Shown here in pieces: positions 1 through 9,821 of a stretch of 64,000 bases of DNA. Each line of letters opens with the position of its first letter. Positions within the stretch are counted from its first letter, which is position 1. The notes below the pieces were generated by a model. The model searched no databases, was not told the DNA's origin, and was given only the letters and a program-made list of their open reading frames with translations. The translations under genes were made by a program, and so were the position numbers. Origin of the DNA: Devosia pacifica (GTDB lineage: Bacteria > Pseudomonadota > Alphaproteobacteria > Rhizobiales > Devosiaceae); contig NZ_BMZE01000003.1 in assembly GCF_014652635.1 (NCBI RefSeq), forward strand, positions 563,268 to 627,267, written 5' to 3'.

Positions 1-604
1 CAAACTCGACAAACGGCGCCGTGGCCAGATCGCGTGGCGGCACTGATTGGCGGTGTGCAAGGGGATGCTCGGGCGCACAGACCACCACCAGTTCTTCGCA
101 GGCGATGATCGTGGTTGCGATGTCCGAGGGCGGCTCGAATACGGGAAGAAACGCCAGATCGAGCTTGCCTGCCCGCAGCTTTTCCAGCAGGTGCGCTGAG
201 CCGGCCTGTATCAGCCGTACCTCGACCTGTGGGTGACGTTCATGGAACGAGGCAAGGAGGGCCGGCAGATCGAGGAAGGCCGGCAGACCCTGCACCGTGC
301 CGAGGCTGAGTTTTCCGGCGCGTGCCTCGGCGATGGCGGTTACGGCCTCGCGCGCCTCGCGCACTGCCTCCGTGACCGCCTCTGCCTTTTCCAGCAAGGT
401 CCGGCCTGCCGCAGTCAGCCGCACCTGGCGGGTGGTGCGCACGAATAGAGGCGTTCCCAACTCCTCCTCGAGGCTGCGGATGGCGCTTGAGAGGGCCGAC
501 TGAACGATATTCAGGCGGCGCGCGGCACGCGTGAAATGCTCGGCCTTTGCGGCGGCAATGAAATATTCGAGCTGGCGCAATTCCATCGGACTATTCTCGC
601 TCAT
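1..604 (-). CDS. LysR-family transcriptional regulator, C-terminus outside window
   Basis: Reading the minus strand from ATG at 604 gives a protein that opens MSENSPMELRQLEYFIAAA and continues with a LysR winged helix-turn-helix (residues about 8-65: AARRLNIVQSALSSAIRSLE), then the start of the effector domain. The frame is open to base 1, so the C-terminal half of the roughly 300-residue protein is missing. A second ATG at 586 would give MELRQLEYF, the commonest LysR opening, and a perfect inverted repeat at 603-621 overlaps the upstream ATG, so 586 may be the true start. It is divergent from an aldo/keto reductase, the usual arrangement for a LysR regulator and its target; that target is an inference. 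Confidence 0.9.
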   Translation of the reverse strand, partial: MSENSPMELRQLEYFIAAAKAEHFTRAARRLNIVQSALSSAIRSLEEELGTPLFVRTTRQVRLTAAGRTLLEKAEAVTEAVREAREAVTAIAEARAGKLSLGTVQGLPAFLDLPALLASFHERHPQVEVRLIQAGSAHLLEKLRAGKLDLAFLPVFEPPSDIATTIIACEELVVVCAPEHPLAHRQSVPPRDLATAPFVEF

Positions 605-621
605 CGATCAATCCGATCGAT
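603..621. promoter_or_regulatory. Perfect inverted repeat, likely LysR binding site
   Basis: ATCGATC-AATCC-GATCGAT has 7-bp perfect arms around a 5-bp spacer and lies between the divergent LysR gene and the aldo/keto reductase gene. LysR proteins usually bind an interrupted dyad in just this place. The match to the family is by position and symmetry only. Confidence 0.5.
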
Positions 622-766
622 ATATTCTATTTGAACGATGAAGAAAACCGGCGCAGGCTCACTCGCGAACACCTCATAATGTCGACGCGCGGCATCAACA
701 CTCATCAGCATTCAAGACTTGCACCAGCGGGGGCGGAGACGCAGCCGCTACAGCGGAGGACAATAC

Positions 767-1741
767 ATGGATATCACGAGATTGGGCCGGACCGGCCTTC
801 AGGTCAGCAGGATCTGCTTCGGCTGCATGTCGTTTGGCAAGGTCACCGACGAGCGTCCCTGGGTGCTCGGACTTGAAGAGGCAAAGCCGATGTTCGAGCG
901 CGCCTGGGAGGCTGGTATCAATTTCTTCGATACGGCCAATGTCTACGCTGCCGGCAGCAGTGAAGAAATTACCGGCCAGGTTATCAAGGATCTGGCCCCG
1001 CGCGAAGAGATCGTCCTCGCCACCAAGGTTTTCGGTCGGATGCGGCCGGGCCCCAATGGACAGGGCCTGTCGCGCGGCGCGATCATGAGCGAGATCGACA
1101 ACAGCCTTCGCCGCCTCGGCACGGACTATGTCGATCTCTACCAGATTCACCGGTTCGATCCCAACACTCCGGTCGAAGAGACGATGGAAGCGCTCAACGA
1201 TGTCGTGCGCGCCGGCAAGGCCCGCTATATCGGCGCCTCATCGATGTTCGCCTGGCAGTTCTCAAAACTGCAGCACGCAGCCGAACTCAACGGCTGGAGC
1301 AAGTTCGTCTCGATGCAGAACCAGGTGAACCTGGTTTACCGCGAGGAAGAGCGTGAGATGCTGCCGCTGTGCCGTGAAGAGGGCATTGCCGTGCTGCCAT
1401 GGAGTCCACTGGGGGGCGGTAAGCTGACCCGTCCATGGGGTACCGAGACCAAGCGCGTCTCGACCGATCGGCACAACAAGACCATGTACGAGCAGCCGCG
1501 CGGCAACGATAAAGCAGTTGTGGAAGCTGTTGAGCAGGTTGCCAAGGAGCGCGGCGTACCGATGGCGCAGATCGCGATGGCCTGGGTTCTGGCAAAACCG
1601 GAAGTGACCTCCCCGATCGTCGGCATCTCCAAGATGGGGCACCTCGAAGACGCAATCGCTGCCGCTGATCTCAAGCTGAGCGAAAACGAGATCGCAACAC
1701 TCGAGGCCCCCTACCAGTCCTTCGCCGTTACCGGCTTTTAA
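767..1741 (+). CDS. Aldo/keto reductase (YajO/YghZ-like)
   Basis: A 324-residue NADPH-dependent aldo/keto reductase of the single-domain TIM-barrel type. The catalytic tetrad is visible as Asp55, Tyr60, Lys87 and His128 (FFDTANVY, ATKVFG, YQIHRF). The start at ATG 767 is set by GGAGG at 755-759, seven bases upstream; the open frame extends further up but has no ribosome site there. It probably reduces a small aldehyde, ketone or sugar; the substrate is unknown. It is first in a run with a second aldo/keto reductase and a NAD-epimerase, 17 bp before the next gene, and is likely controlled by the divergent LysR protein. Confidence 0.9.
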   Translation: MDITRLGRTGLQVSRICFGCMSFGKVTDERPWVLGLEEAKPMFERAWEAGINFFDTANVYAAGSSEEITGQVIKDLAPREEIVLATKVFGRMRPGPNGQGLSRGAIMSEIDNSLRRLGTDYVDLYQIHRFDPNTPVEETMEALNDVVRAGKARYIGASSMFAWQFSKLQHAAELNGWSKFVSMQNQVNLVYREEEREMLPLCREEGIAVLPWSPLGGGKLTRPWGTETKRVSTDRHNKTMYEQPRGNDKAVVEAVEQVAKERGVPMAQIAMAWVLAKPEVTSPIVGISKMGHLEDAIAAADLKLSENEIATLEAPYQSFAVTGF

Positions 1742-1758
1742 CAGTAGCGAGGCGCGAT

Positions 1759-2625
1759 ATGACGGTGAAAACGGTCGGTGATATTCCTCAGATAGGCTAC
1801 GGCACCTGGCAATTGCTGGGTGAGGATGCGCGCAACGGCGTTCTTTGGGCGCTGGAAGCGGGGTATCGGCACATCGACACGGCGCAAGGCTATGACAACG
1901 AGGCGGATGTCGGACGCGGCATTCGCGACAGCGCGATCCCACGGAACGACATCTTCGTGACCACGAAGGTCAAGCCCGACAATTTCGGGCCGGGGGCCAT
2001 GATGCCCTCTGTCCGCGAGAGTCTCGACAAGCTCGGCGTCGAGGCGGTTGACCTGCTTCTCCTGCACTGGCCATCGCCGCAAGATCAATATCCACTGGAG
2101 ACCTATGTCAGCCAGTTGGCTGAGATCTACGACGCCGGCCTGGCCAAGCGCATCGGTGTTTCCAATTTCACCAGGATGCACATCGACGAGACCCTGCAAC
2201 TCCTTGGCGATCGGCATATCGCCACCAACCAGGTGGAGTGCCACGTCTATTTGCAGAACCTGCCGATCGTCGACTACTGCCAGGGGCTGAACATCCCCGT
2301 GACGGCCTATGCGCCGCTGGCGCGTGGCAAGGTTCTTGGGGACGCGGTGCTCAAAGACATAGCGGCGACCCACAACGCCGGCAGCGATCAGATCGCATTG
2401 GCCTATCTGGTGGCGAAGGGACTGATCATCATCCCCTCTTCCAGCAAGAAAGAGCGGATCGCCAGCAATTTTGCGGCTGGCAACATCACTTTGAGTGATG
2501 CGGAAATTACCCGCATCGAGGCACTCGACAAGGGAATGCGGCTGATCAACGGCGCGCATGCCCCCACTGGGACCATTAGGAACTCTCATGAGCAAACGCA
2601 TTGTTTTCACCGGCGGCAGCGGTAA
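1759..2625 (+). CDS. Aldo/keto reductase (2,5-diketogluconate reductase-like)
   Basis: A 288-residue aldo/keto reductase of the AKR5/DkgA type, different in subfamily from its upstream neighbour. The tetrad is Asp40, Tyr45, Lys70 and His103 (HIDTAQGY, VTTKV, LLLHWP), and IIIPSSSK near the C-terminus is the NADPH phosphate-binding loop. The last roughly 12 residues (NSHEQTHCFHRRQR) do not look like an AKR tail: they are read through the start of the next gene, overlapping it by 38 bp. A lost stop codon or a small frameshift near 2575 would explain this. The substrate is unknown; sugar-acid chemistry is plausible. Confidence 0.87.
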   Translation: MTVKTVGDIPQIGYGTWQLLGEDARNGVLWALEAGYRHIDTAQGYDNEADVGRGIRDSAIPRNDIFVTTKVKPDNFGPGAMMPSVRESLDKLGVEAVDLLLLHWPSPQDQYPLETYVSQLAEIYDAGLAKRIGVSNFTRMHIDETLQLLGDRHIATNQVECHVYLQNLPIVDYCQGLNIPVTAYAPLARGKVLGDAVLKDIAATHNAGSDQIALAYLVAKGLIIIPSSSKKERIASNFAAGNITLSDAEITRIEALDKGMRLINGAHAPTGTIRNSHEQTHCFHRRQR

Positions 2626-3475
2626 AGCCGGCCGCCACGTCGTGCCCTACCTGCTCGACCAGGGACACGAGATCCTCAATCTCGACATGGCACCACACCC
2701 TGACAAACGTGTTAACACGCTGATAACCGATCTGACCGATAGCGGGCAGGCTTTCGACGCGCTGTCGATGCATTTCAGCGCGGAGGGCCTGAAGACTGGC
2801 AATGGCCCGGCGCCGATCGATGCGGTCGTTCATTTCGCCGCGATTCCGGCAATCTTCCGGCGACCGGACAACGAAACGTTCCGGATCAATACGGTATCGA
2901 CCTACAACGTTATCGAGGCGGCGGTGAAGCTTGGCATCCGCAAAGTGATCATCGCTTCAAGCGAGACCACCTACGGTGTCTGTTTCGCCGAGGGTGACAA
3001 GGATTACCACCAGTTCCCCCTCGAGGAAGACTACGACATCGATCCGATGGACAGCTACGGGCTGAGCAAGGTGGTCAACGAAAAGACCGCCCGCGCCTTT
3101 GCCATGCGCACCGGTGCCGACATCTATGCCCTCAGGATCGGCAACGTCATCGAGCCGCATGAATATGACCGCTTCCCCGGCTTTGTAGCGCATCCGGAAA
3201 CGCGCAAGCGCAACGCCTGGAGCTATATCGATGCGCGTGATCTCGGCCAGATCGTTGATCTGTGCGTCAAGAAAGATGGGCTCGGGTTCACGGTGTTCAA
3301 TGCGGTGAACGATACGATCACGGCGGATATCCCGACCAAGGACTTCCTGGCCAAGTACGCACCGAACACGCCGATCACGCGTGAGATGGGCGAGTACGAG
3401 GCGCCGCTTTCGAACCGCAAGGCGCGAGAAGTGTTGGGCTTCAAGGAGGAGCACAACTGGCGCAAATACGTCTAG
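2588..3475 (+). CDS. NAD-dependent epimerase/dehydratase (extended SDR)
   Basis: A 295-residue Rossmann protein starting at ATG 2588 (MSKRIVFTGGSGKAG), preceded by an AGGA ribosome site at 2578-2581 that lies inside the preceding gene. The TGGSGKAG loop near residue 9 binds NAD, and the catalytic Ser (124/125), Tyr157 and Lys161 (YGLSK) are in place. It may be a sugar or uronate epimerase or dehydrogenase; the specificity is not readable. Overlap with the upstream reductase indicates co-transcription. Confidence 0.85.
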   Translation: MSKRIVFTGGSGKAGRHVVPYLLDQGHEILNLDMAPHPDKRVNTLITDLTDSGQAFDALSMHFSAEGLKTGNGPAPIDAVVHFAAIPAIFRRPDNETFRINTVSTYNVIEAAVKLGIRKVIIASSETTYGVCFAEGDKDYHQFPLEEDYDIDPMDSYGLSKVVNEKTARAFAMRTGADIYALRIGNVIEPHEYDRFPGFVAHPETRKRNAWSYIDARDLGQIVDLCVKKDGLGFTVFNAVNDTITADIPTKDFLAKYAPNTPITREMGEYEAPLSNRKAREVLGFKEEHNWRKYV

Positions 3476-3568
3476 GTAGATCGTTGGGCACGAGCACGGG
3501 CCGACCTCGGTTGACGGCCCCTGCATCGCTGTTCATAGCTTGAAGCCGCCCGCCCAACAGGAGCCGAC

Positions 3569-4555
3569 ATGGTCCGTCTCGCCATTGCAGCAATTGTGCT
3601 AGCGTCCAGCTTGCAGCTGGTTCTGGCTCAGGAATCCAAAGTTCCCGAAGTGCGCGTCGGCATCCTCGAATACGGCACCGTTGCGTGGGAGCTTGCGACG
3701 GTGAAAGACTACGAGCTGGATGCCGCTCATGACATCGCGCTCGAGATCGTACCGTTCGCGGGCGAAGATGCGACGGCGATTGCGCTCAAGACCGGCGCTG
3801 TCGACGTGATCGTCTCCGACTGGCTTTGGGTCTCGCGGATGCGCAGCGAAGGTGAAGACTTCGTTCTGACGCCTTATTCCACTTCGGCTGCGGCACTCAT
3901 GGTGCCACAGGATTCGCCGCTCGAGGACATCGAGGACCTGACCGGCCAGCGCCTCGGCGTTGCCGGCGGACCTCTCGACAAGAGCTGGTTGCTGCTCCAG
4001 GGCCTTGCTTCCGAACGGTTTGACCGTGATCTCGCTGAAGCCAACGAAATCTCCTACGGGGCGCCGCCGCTGCTGTCCGAAATGCTGAAGGCCGATCGGC
4101 TGGATGCGGTACTAACGTTCTGGCACTACGCGGCCCGGCTTGAGGCCGAGGGGTTCCGCGAGCTGATCGGGACACAGGACGTGGCATACGCCCTGGGCGC
4201 GAAGGGCAATGTGTCGATGCTCGGCTATGTGTTTCGCCGTGATTGGGCCAGAGACAATCCGGAGGCAATCCAGGGTTTTATCGCTGCAACCACTGCGGCC
4301 AAACAATTGCTTGCGAGCGATGACGACGAATGGCGCCGCCTGCAAGAGACAGGTGTGATCCGCGACGAGGGTGAAACGCTCCTGGCGCTACGCGACAGTT
4401 ATCGCGACGGCATCCCACGCAGGGGCGGGGCGCAAGATCGCCAGGATGCGGCGCTGCTTTATGAGATTCTCGCACAGATCGGTGGCGAGGATCTCGTGGG
4501 CGGGGCAAGAGTTTTCGACCCCGAGACCTACTGGGGTCTTGCAGGTGCGCGCTGA
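3569..4555 (+). CDS. NitT/TauT-type ABC transporter substrate-binding protein
   Basis: A 328-residue secreted protein with a signal peptide ending near LVLAQ (residue 21). The body resembles NMT1/THI5-like and TauA-like binding proteins (VRVGILEYGT, ALKTGAVDVIVSDW, TGQRLGVAGGP). It would capture a small organic ligand in the periplasm for the permease and ATPase genes that follow with overlapping ends. No residue here defines sulfonate, nitrate or another ligand. Confidence 0.85.
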   Translation: MVRLAIAAIVLASSLQLVLAQESKVPEVRVGILEYGTVAWELATVKDYELDAAHDIALEIVPFAGEDATAIALKTGAVDVIVSDWLWVSRMRSEGEDFVLTPYSTSAAALMVPQDSPLEDIEDLTGQRLGVAGGPLDKSWLLLQGLASERFDRDLAEANEISYGAPPLLSEMLKADRLDAVLTFWHYAARLEAEGFRELIGTQDVAYALGAKGNVSMLGYVFRRDWARDNPEAIQGFIAATTAAKQLLASDDDEWRRLQETGVIRDEGETLLALRDSYRDGIPRRGGAQDRQDAALLYEILAQIGGEDLVGGARVFDPETYWGLAGAR

Positions 4556-5309
4556 GCCGCTTGCTCGCCTCGGCTGGTTCGTGGCGTCGTTCTCGGCCTT
4601 GGTGCTCGTTTGGGCGATAGTCTCAACTCTCGTAGACCAGCGCTACCTGCCAAGTCCCGGCGCAGTGCTTACGGTCATGCTGGCGGAAACCGCCGATGGC
4701 GACCTGCCGTTTCATCTCTCGATGACGCTGATGCGTGTTGCCTTTGCGTTCGTACTTGCAATGGCCATAGGCGGCGCGATCGGCATGGCGCTCGGTGCGC
4801 GCGCCCGGCTCGATCGCTTCTTCCTGCCCTGGCTGATCGTTGCGCTCAATCTGCCGGCGCTGGTGGTGATCGTATTATCCTATATCTGGTTCGGACTGAC
4901 CGAAGCCGCGGCGATCGGCGCAGTGGCCGTCAACAAGATTCCGATGGTCGCGGCAACGCTGCGGGAGGGAACGCGCGCCCTCGACCCGCTCTACTCGGAA
5001 ATGGCCAAGGTCTTTCGATTCTCGTGGGTGGCGCGCCTGCGTCACGTCGTGCTGCCACAGCTGCAGCCCTATTACGCAGCGGCGGCACGCTCCGGCATCG
5101 CGCTGATCTGGAAGATCGTATTGGTGGTGGAGCTTTTGGGCCGCTCAAACGGCATAGGATTTCAGGTGCATCTATATTTTCAGATGTTCGACGTCGCCGG
5201 AATCCTCGCCTACGCGCTGGCATTCGTTCTGGTGATGCTCGCGATCGATGGCCTATTGCTGCAACCGTTCGAACGGCACGCTCGGCGCTGGCGAACCGTG
5301 AATGCTTAA
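4545..5309 (+). CDS. NitT/TauT-type ABC transporter permease
   Basis: A membrane protein with about six hydrophobic segments and the EAA-like loop expected of BPD-transporter permeases (EMAKVFRFSWVARLRHVVLPQ). A GTG at 4545 with GGGG eight bases upstream is preferred over the far upstream frame opening; it gives 254 residues and overlaps the binding-protein gene by 11 bp. It forms the membrane channel of the importer. Confidence 0.88.
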   Translation: MRAEPLARLGWFVASFSALVLVWAIVSTLVDQRYLPSPGAVLTVMLAETADGDLPFHLSMTLMRVAFAFVLAMAIGGAIGMALGARARLDRFFLPWLIVALNLPALVVIVLSYIWFGLTEAAAIGAVAVNKIPMVAATLREGTRALDPLYSEMAKVFRFSWVARLRHVVLPQLQPYYAAAARSGIALIWKIVLVVELLGRSNGIGFQVHLYFQMFDVAGILAYALAFVLVMLAIDGLLLQPFERHARRWRTVNA

Positions 5310-6015
5310 GGTTGAGATAAACTCCCAGGCGCTCGGGCATGGCGAAAAAAAGGTCGACGTGCTCGCGAGGGTCACGTTTCGCGTCGACACCGGCCGGCTG
5401 ATTTGCCTCACCGGACCATCCGGCTGCGGCAAGACTACCCTGCTACGCCTTGTCCTAGGGCTCGAAACTCTGGACGATGGCAGCATCGTGGTGCCCTCCG
5501 GGCGTGTCGCCGCCGTCTTTCAGGAGCCACGCCTGCTTCCTTGGCGCAGCGTCGAGGACAATATAAGGCTTGCTCTTGGTTCCAACAAAGAGCGCGTCGA
5601 CATTGGCTCGCTGATCGACAGGGTCGGGCTCGCGGGCAAGGGGCGGAACTTTCCTGGTGAACTGTCGCTTGGGCAGGCCCGGCGCGCTGCGCTGGCCCGC
5701 GCCTTCGCCGTGGCGCCCGATCTGCTCCTGCTCGATGAGCCTTTCGCCTCGCTTGACCAGGAAACTGCGATGCGCCTGCGCGAGACCTTGATGAGCGTCT
5801 GGTCGCGCCGGCCGACCACGACGCTGATGGTCACCCATGACCTCGTGGAAGCAGCGCAACTTGCAGATGAGGTGATCGTTCTCGGCGGCCGTCCTGCGAC
5901 TATCGTGGCACGTAGGGTGCTCGCGTGGGATCGTCGACAGCGCGATGCAGCCTATACAGCCGAGGTAGCGGCTCAACTGGCTGAGGTGATGAGGGCTGCG
6001 CTGCCAGGTCTCTAG
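5302..6015 (+). CDS. NitT/TauT-type ABC transporter ATPase
   Basis: A 237-residue nucleotide-binding subunit. Walker A is GPSGCGKTT at residues 38-46, Walker B is LLLLDEPFASLD, and the switch His is in VTHDL. The signature is LSLGQ rather than the standard LSGGQ, which is within family variation. The ATG overlaps the permease stop by 8 bp, so the two are translationally coupled. It powers import of the unknown ligand. Confidence 0.9.
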   Translation: MLKVEINSQALGHGEKKVDVLARVTFRVDTGRLICLTGPSGCGKTTLLRLVLGLETLDDGSIVVPSGRVAAVFQEPRLLPWRSVEDNIRLALGSNKERVDIGSLIDRVGLAGKGRNFPGELSLGQARRAALARAFAVAPDLLLLDEPFASLDQETAMRLRETLMSVWSRRPTTTLMVTHDLVEAAQLADEVIVLGGRPATIVARRVLAWDRRQRDAAYTAEVAAQLAEVMRAALPGL

Positions 6016-6086
6016 CCCCGGTTACAGCTGGAACCGATCCTCGCGCTGAGACGATTGGTCCCTGAAGCGGACAGGAGCCAGCAACG

Positions 6087-8474
6087 ATGAGCAACGCGCA
6101 GATAGACACAGCCAGCCTGACAAATGATGAGATGGACGTGCTCGAACGCTACTGGCGTGCTGCCAACTATCTGAGCGTTGGGCAGATCTATCTGATGGAT
6201 AATCCGTTGCTCGACAGGCCGCTCGAGCCCGAACACATCAAGCCGCGCCTTCTCGGACACTGGGGAACCACTCCCGGTCTCAACTTCATCTATACTCACC
6301 TCAACCGCATCATCACCAAGAATGATCTGGAGATGATCTATGTCTGCGGTCCCGGCCACGGTGGACCGGGGATGTTGGCCAACACTTGGCTTGAGGGCAG
6401 CTACAGCGAAATCTACCCCCACGTCCCGAGAACGCGCGAAGGCATGCAGACGCTATTCCGCCAGTTCTCGTTTCCCGGTGGCGTGCCGAGCCACGCGGCG
6501 CCCGAAACGCCGGGATCAATGCATGAGGGTGGAGAACTCGGCTACTCGCTTGCTCACGCCTTTGGCGCAGTGTTCGACAATCCCGACCTAATTGCGGCGT
6601 GCGTTGTGGGAGACGGGGAAGCGGAAACAGGGGCGCTCGCCACGTCCTGGCACAGCAACACGTTCCTCAATCCTGAGCACGATGGCGCGGTGCTGCCGAT
6701 CCTTCACCTCAATGGCTACAAGATTGCAAACCCGACGATATTAGCTCGCTTCGATGACCAGCAACTGAGGGACATGTTCTCCGGGTTCGGCTGGGAGGCG
6801 TTCTTTGTCGAAGGTGAGGACCATGCTCCGATGCATAGGGCGATGGCGGAGACGCTCGACAGGTCCGTGGCGCGCATCCATGAGATCCAGAAAGCGGCGC
6901 GTGAGGGCGTTGTGAATGAACGGCCACGCTGGCCGATGATCGTCCTGCGCTCGCCCAAGGGCTGGACTGCCCCGAAGCAGATCGATGGCAAAAAGCTCGA
7001 GGGATTCTGGCGGGCGCATCAGGTACCGATCGGCAAAGTACGCGAGAATGGTGAGCATCGAAAGCTCCTTGAGGAGTGGATGCGCAGCTACCGGCCCGAA
7101 GAGCTGTTCGATCCATCCGGCCGGCCGATGCCCGATATCCTGAAGCTGGTGCCGGACAAGTCACGACTGATGGGACTAAGCCCACACACCAATGGCGGCG
7201 TCAAAGCCGAGCTGAAACTGCCCGAAATCCACCAGTTTGCGCTCGATGTCTCAGGACCGGGAGAAACGACAGGCGAGGCAACGCGCACGCTCGGCAAGTA
7301 TCTGGCTGAGGTGATGCGGCTGAACGCCGAAGCGCGCAATTTCCGGCTGATGGGGCCGGACGAGACAACCTCCAACCGCCTTGATGCCGTGTTTGAAGAG
7401 ACTGACCGCGTCTGGATGGAGCCGATCGAGCCGTATGACGATCACCTGGCTCATGATGGCCGCGTGATGGAAGTGCTGAGTGAGCATTTGTGCCAGGGGT
7501 GGCTTGAAGGCTATCTCCTCAGCGGCCGTCACGGCTGGTTCGCGTGCTATGAAGCCTTTATTCACATCATCGACTCGATGTTCAACCAACACGCCAAATG
7601 GCTGAAGGTTTCGCAGGGGCTCGAGTGGCGCAAGCCGGTTGCATCGCTCAATTACCTCCTGACCTCTCACGTCTGGCGGCAGGACCACAACGGCTTCTCG
7701 CATCAGGATCCGGGATTTCTCGATCACGTCGCCAACAAGAAGGCCGATATCGTCCGCATCTACCTGCCGCCAGATGCCAACTCCCTGCTCTGGGTGAGCG
7801 CGCACTGTCTTCAAACGACAGATAGGGTGAATGTCATTGTCGCCGGTAAACAGCCCTCCCCGCAATGGATGAACCTTGAAGAAACCGAGCGGCATTGCCG
7901 CGTCGGCGCCGGGGCGTGGGATTGGGCCGGTTCAGTTGCTGAGGATGAAGAACCCGATATCGTCATGGCCTGCGCCGGTGACGTGCCGACCCTCGAAACG
8001 CTGGCAGCCGTGCAATTGCTGCGCGAGGCGCTACCTAAGCTGAAGATCCGCGTCGTCAACGTGGTGGATCTAATGTCCCTACAGCCGGAATATAGTCACC
8101 CGCATGGCCTGTCTGACAGAGATTTCGACCAGCTGTTCACCACGGATCGGCCAATCGTCTTTGCGCACCATGGCTATCCTTATCTGATCCATCGGCTCGC
8201 CTATAAGAGGCACAACCACGCCAATCTGCACGTGCACGGCTATCGCGAAGAGGGCACGACGACGACGCCTTTCGATATGGCAGTGCTAAACGAGATCGAC
8301 CGCTTTCACCTGGCACTGGCGGCGCTGAAGTGGATGCCGGATCAGGGCGAGGTCGGCGCAAAGCTGAAGCGCACGCTGGAAGAAAAACTCGATCGCCATA
8401 CGGCCTATATTAAAGAGCATGGCGAGGACATGCCCGAAATTCTCGAGTGGCAGTGGCGGGGAGCAAAGGCGTGA
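6087..8474 (+). CDS. xfp: Phosphoketolase (Xfp/Xpk)
   Basis: A 795-residue thiamine-diphosphate enzyme of the phosphoketolase family, of full normal length. It splits xylulose-5-phosphate, and often fructose-6-phosphate, with inorganic phosphate into acetyl phosphate and an aldose phosphate. Typical family blocks are visible ([38 protein letters not shown]). AGGAG at 6073-6077 precedes ATG 6087. The next gene, acetate kinase, starts at the stop codon (GTGA), so acetyl phosphate is passed on to make ATP and acetate. This is the classic phosphoketolase bypass of lower glycolysis. Confidence 0.95.
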   Translation: MSNAQIDTASLTNDEMDVLERYWRAANYLSVGQIYLMDNPLLDRPLEPEHIKPRLLGHWGTTPGLNFIYTHLNRIITKNDLEMIYVCGPGHGGPGMLANTWLEGSYSEIYPHVPRTREGMQTLFRQFSFPGGVPSHAAPETPGSMHEGGELGYSLAHAFGAVFDNPDLIAACVVGDGEAETGALATSWHSNTFLNPEHDGAVLPILHLNGYKIANPTILARFDDQQLRDMFSGFGWEAFFVEGEDHAPMHRAMAETLDRSVARIHEIQKAAREGVVNERPRWPMIVLRSPKGWTAPKQIDGKKLEGFWRAHQVPIGKVRENGEHRKLLEEWMRSYRPEELFDPSGRPMPDILKLVPDKSRLMGLSPHTNGGVKAELKLPEIHQFALDVSGPGETTGEATRTLGKYLAEVMRLNAEARNFRLMGPDETTSNRLDAVFEETDRVWMEPIEPYDDHLAHDGRVMEVLSEHLCQGWLEGYLLSGRHGWFACYEAFIHIIDSMFNQHAKWLKVSQGLEWRKPVASLNYLLTSHVWRQDHNGFSHQDPGFLDHVANKKADIVRIYLPPDANSLLWVSAHCLQTTDRVNVIVAGKQPSPQWMNLEETERHCRVGAGAWDWAGSVAEDEEPDIVMACAGDVPTLETLAAVQLLREALPKLKIRVVNVVDLMSLQPEYSHPHGLSDRDFDQLFTTDRPIVFAHHGYPYLIHRLAYKRHNHANLHVHGYREEGTTTTPFDMAVLNEIDRFHLALAALKWMPDQGEVGAKLKRTLEEKLDRHTAYIKEHGEDMPEILEWQWRGAKA

Positions 8475-9625
8475 GCGACACCGTACTGGCGCTCAACGCA
8501 GGGTCTTCCAGCCTGAAATTCGGCTATTACAGCCTTCAGCACGGCAATGCACCGCGAGAGCTGGCGCACGGGCAGTTGGAAGGCAAGGACGGCGTCACGA
8601 TCTCGGCCCGCTCCGTCAAAGGCACACAGAATGTGAGCTTGCCGTTGCGCGCCGATGACGGAGCCCGCCTTGAAGAGCTTATCGCATGGTTGGCAGACAC
8701 TTTTGACGCGCCAGTGCCCTGTTCAATCGGCCATCGCGTCGTTCACGGCGGTCCCGACTTTGCCGGGCCCGCAGTCATCACACCGGACGTGCGTACCGCG
8801 ATCGACCGACTGACGCCGCTCGCCCCCTTGCATCAGCCCCCGGCGCTTGCGCTGATCGATGCGGCGAGCGCGATTTGTCCAAGAGCGCAGCAGGTCGCCT
8901 GCTTCGATACCTCGTTTCATCACCACCTCACCCCGCCCGTCAGTCGCTATGGCATACCGCGCGCATGGGAGGAAAAAGGGCTAAGGCGCTACGGCTTTCA
9001 TGGCCTGTCCTACGAAAGCATCGTTAGCCAACTACCGGAACAGCATGAACGGCGGATGGTGGTGGCTCACCTCGGCAGTGGCGCCAGCCTTTGCGCCATT
9101 ACGAAGGGACGGAGCTGCGATACAACGATGGGCTTCAGCGCGCTCGATGGGCTGGTAATGAGCACACGGCCAGGAGCGATCGACCCCGGTATCCTTCTCT
9201 ATATGCTCCGGCACGACGGTATGAATGTCGCAGAACTCGAAGAGGCGCTTTACCGGGAAAGTGGACTCAAGGGCGTCTCGGGCCTTTCCGGTGACGTGCA
9301 AGAGCTAGTGGAAAGCGATCGCAAAGACGCTGCAGAGGCGATCCAGTTGTTCACGTTTCGCATCGCTCGTGAGGTTGCAGCCATGACAAACACGCTGCAG
9401 GGCATCGATACGCTGGTGTTCACGGGCGGGGTGGGCGAGAACGCCCCCGAGATTCGAACCGCCGTCTGCCAGCGCCTTGCGTGGCTCGGCACCGAGATCG
9501 ATGAGGTGGAAAACCGCAATAATGCGACCAGGCTTTCCCCTGACACAAGTCCGGTCGATGTTCTGCTGGTCAAGACCGATGAAGAGCAGGTCATTGCCGC
9601 GCACACGGCGAAGTTAACGGCTTAA
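8471..9625 (+). CDS. ackA: Acetate kinase
   Basis: A 384-residue kinase converting acetyl phosphate and ADP to acetate and ATP. The ASKHA-fold phosphate loop opens the protein ([12 protein letters not shown]), with the His-rich FHHHL block, TRPGAIDPG and the [10 protein letters not shown] adenosine-binding loop all present. The start is taken as GTG 8471, overlapping the phosphoketolase TGA, with CGGGGAG just upstream; an ATG at 8447 would add eight unlikely residues. It is translationally coupled to xfp. Confidence 0.93.
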   Translation: MSDTVLALNAGSSSLKFGYYSLQHGNAPRELAHGQLEGKDGVTISARSVKGTQNVSLPLRADDGARLEELIAWLADTFDAPVPCSIGHRVVHGGPDFAGPAVITPDVRTAIDRLTPLAPLHQPPALALIDAASAICPRAQQVACFDTSFHHHLTPPVSRYGIPRAWEEKGLRRYGFHGLSYESIVSQLPEQHERRMVVAHLGSGASLCAITKGRSCDTTMGFSALDGLVMSTRPGAIDPGILLYMLRHDGMNVAELEEALYRESGLKGVSGLSGDVQELVESDRKDAAEAIQLFTFRIAREVAAMTNTLQGIDTLVFTGGVGENAPEIRTAVCQRLAWLGTEIDEVENRNNATRLSPDTSPVDVLLVKTDEEQVIAAHTAKLTA

Positions 9626-9679
9626 GACTTGTGCATTTGCTGCGTGGTTGATGAAGACTTAACGGCCTAAACACTTGGG

Positions 9680-9706
9680 GTGCCTTGCAGGCACGACAGT
9701 TTTTTT
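9680..9706 (+). terminator. Probable intrinsic terminator after ackA
   Basis: GTGCC-ttgca-GGCAC is followed five bases later by seven T. The stem is short but sits 55 bp past the ackA stop and before the signalling operon. Confidence 0.45.
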
Positions 9707-9821
9707 CCACTTCAACCGGCAATCAATCGTAATTCTACGACAGGTGTGCGCAACCCTGTTAACAGTGCGTATGAATATGCCCACTAGCCTCGGCAGATAT
9801 GCCTAAGGCTGGGAATTCGTC

